A stretch of 64,000 nucleotides of DNA, from positions 15,313,223-15,377,222 of the forward strand of contig NC_046617.1 in NCBI RefSeq assembly GCF_900324465.2. Reading direction: 5' to 3'. Within the stretch, counting starts at the first letter, position 1; every line of letters starts with the position of its first letter. Of this stretch, positions 63,980 to 64,000 are shown one piece after another. Source of the DNA: Anabas testudineus (Eukaryota; Chordata; Actinopteri; Anabantiformes; Anabantidae). The position numbers and the translations under genes are program-made. The notes beneath the pieces are model-generated. The model saw only the letters and a list, made by a program, of their open reading frames with translations. It was not told the DNA's origin and made no database searches.

Positions 63980-64000
63980 TTACTACTACTACTAATAATA
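63980..64000. repeat. (TAC/TAA)n run at the window edge
   Basis: Short trinucleotide run (TACTACTACTAATAATA) cut by the window end, in a khsrp intron. Confidence 0.7.

Overview
The window is vertebrate nuclear DNA, almost certainly from a percomorph-type teleost fish. Genes are split into short exons with canonical splice sites, intergenic gaps are small, Tc1-type transposon relics of the kind common in fish are present, and the proteins match vertebrate families. All gene models below were built by hand from open frames, splice sites and phase. Coding sums are divisible by three for the cd7-like, zp3-like, c17orf75, PH-adaptor and GIMAP genes. No database search was run, so orthology rests on remembered protein sequences.

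Layout. 1-740: 3' terminal exon of a gene that lies off the left edge. 966-2944 (-): CD7-like single-Ig membrane receptor. 3889-6794 (+): zona pellucida ZP3-like egg-coat protein with an exon-duplicated acidic tail. 6800-9110: no clear gene. 11205-15607 (-): znf207 (BuGZ), with a long 3'UTR that holds two related cloverleaf-like elements. 16152-19860 (+): c17orf75 (Njmu-R1), divergent from znf207. 21440-23753 (-): PH-domain adaptor with many tyrosine motifs. 24951-37353 (-): rhot1 (Miro1). 39090-42823 (-): adap2. 43948-52759 (-): atad5. 54751-58536 (+): triple-AIG1-domain GIMAP8-like GTPase. 59396 to the right edge (+): khsrp/FUBP-family KH protein, cut by the window end.

The block znf207 - c17orf75 - rhot1 - adap2 - atad5 corresponds to human 17q11.2. 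The flanking genes (cd7-like, zp3-like, GIMAP, khsrp) are not part of that human block. The genes do not form one pathway. They cover spindle/kinetochore function (znf207), vesicle traffic (c17orf75), mitochondrial transport (rhot1), Arf/phosphoinositide signalling (adap2), PCNA unloading (atad5), RNA decay (khsrp), immunity (cd7-like, PH adaptor, GIMAP) and egg coat (zp3-like).

Most notable observations: two homologous cloverleaf-folding elements in the znf207 3'UTR; one U12-type intron in each of the divergent neighbours znf207 and c17orf75 (AT-AC in the latter); tandemly duplicated acidic exons and two GC-AG introns in zp3-like; stop codons embedded in poly(A) signals (zp3-like, adap2); a GIMAP protein in which only the third of three GTPase domains keeps a normal P-loop; and a conserved Cys-rich alternative exon in rhot1.
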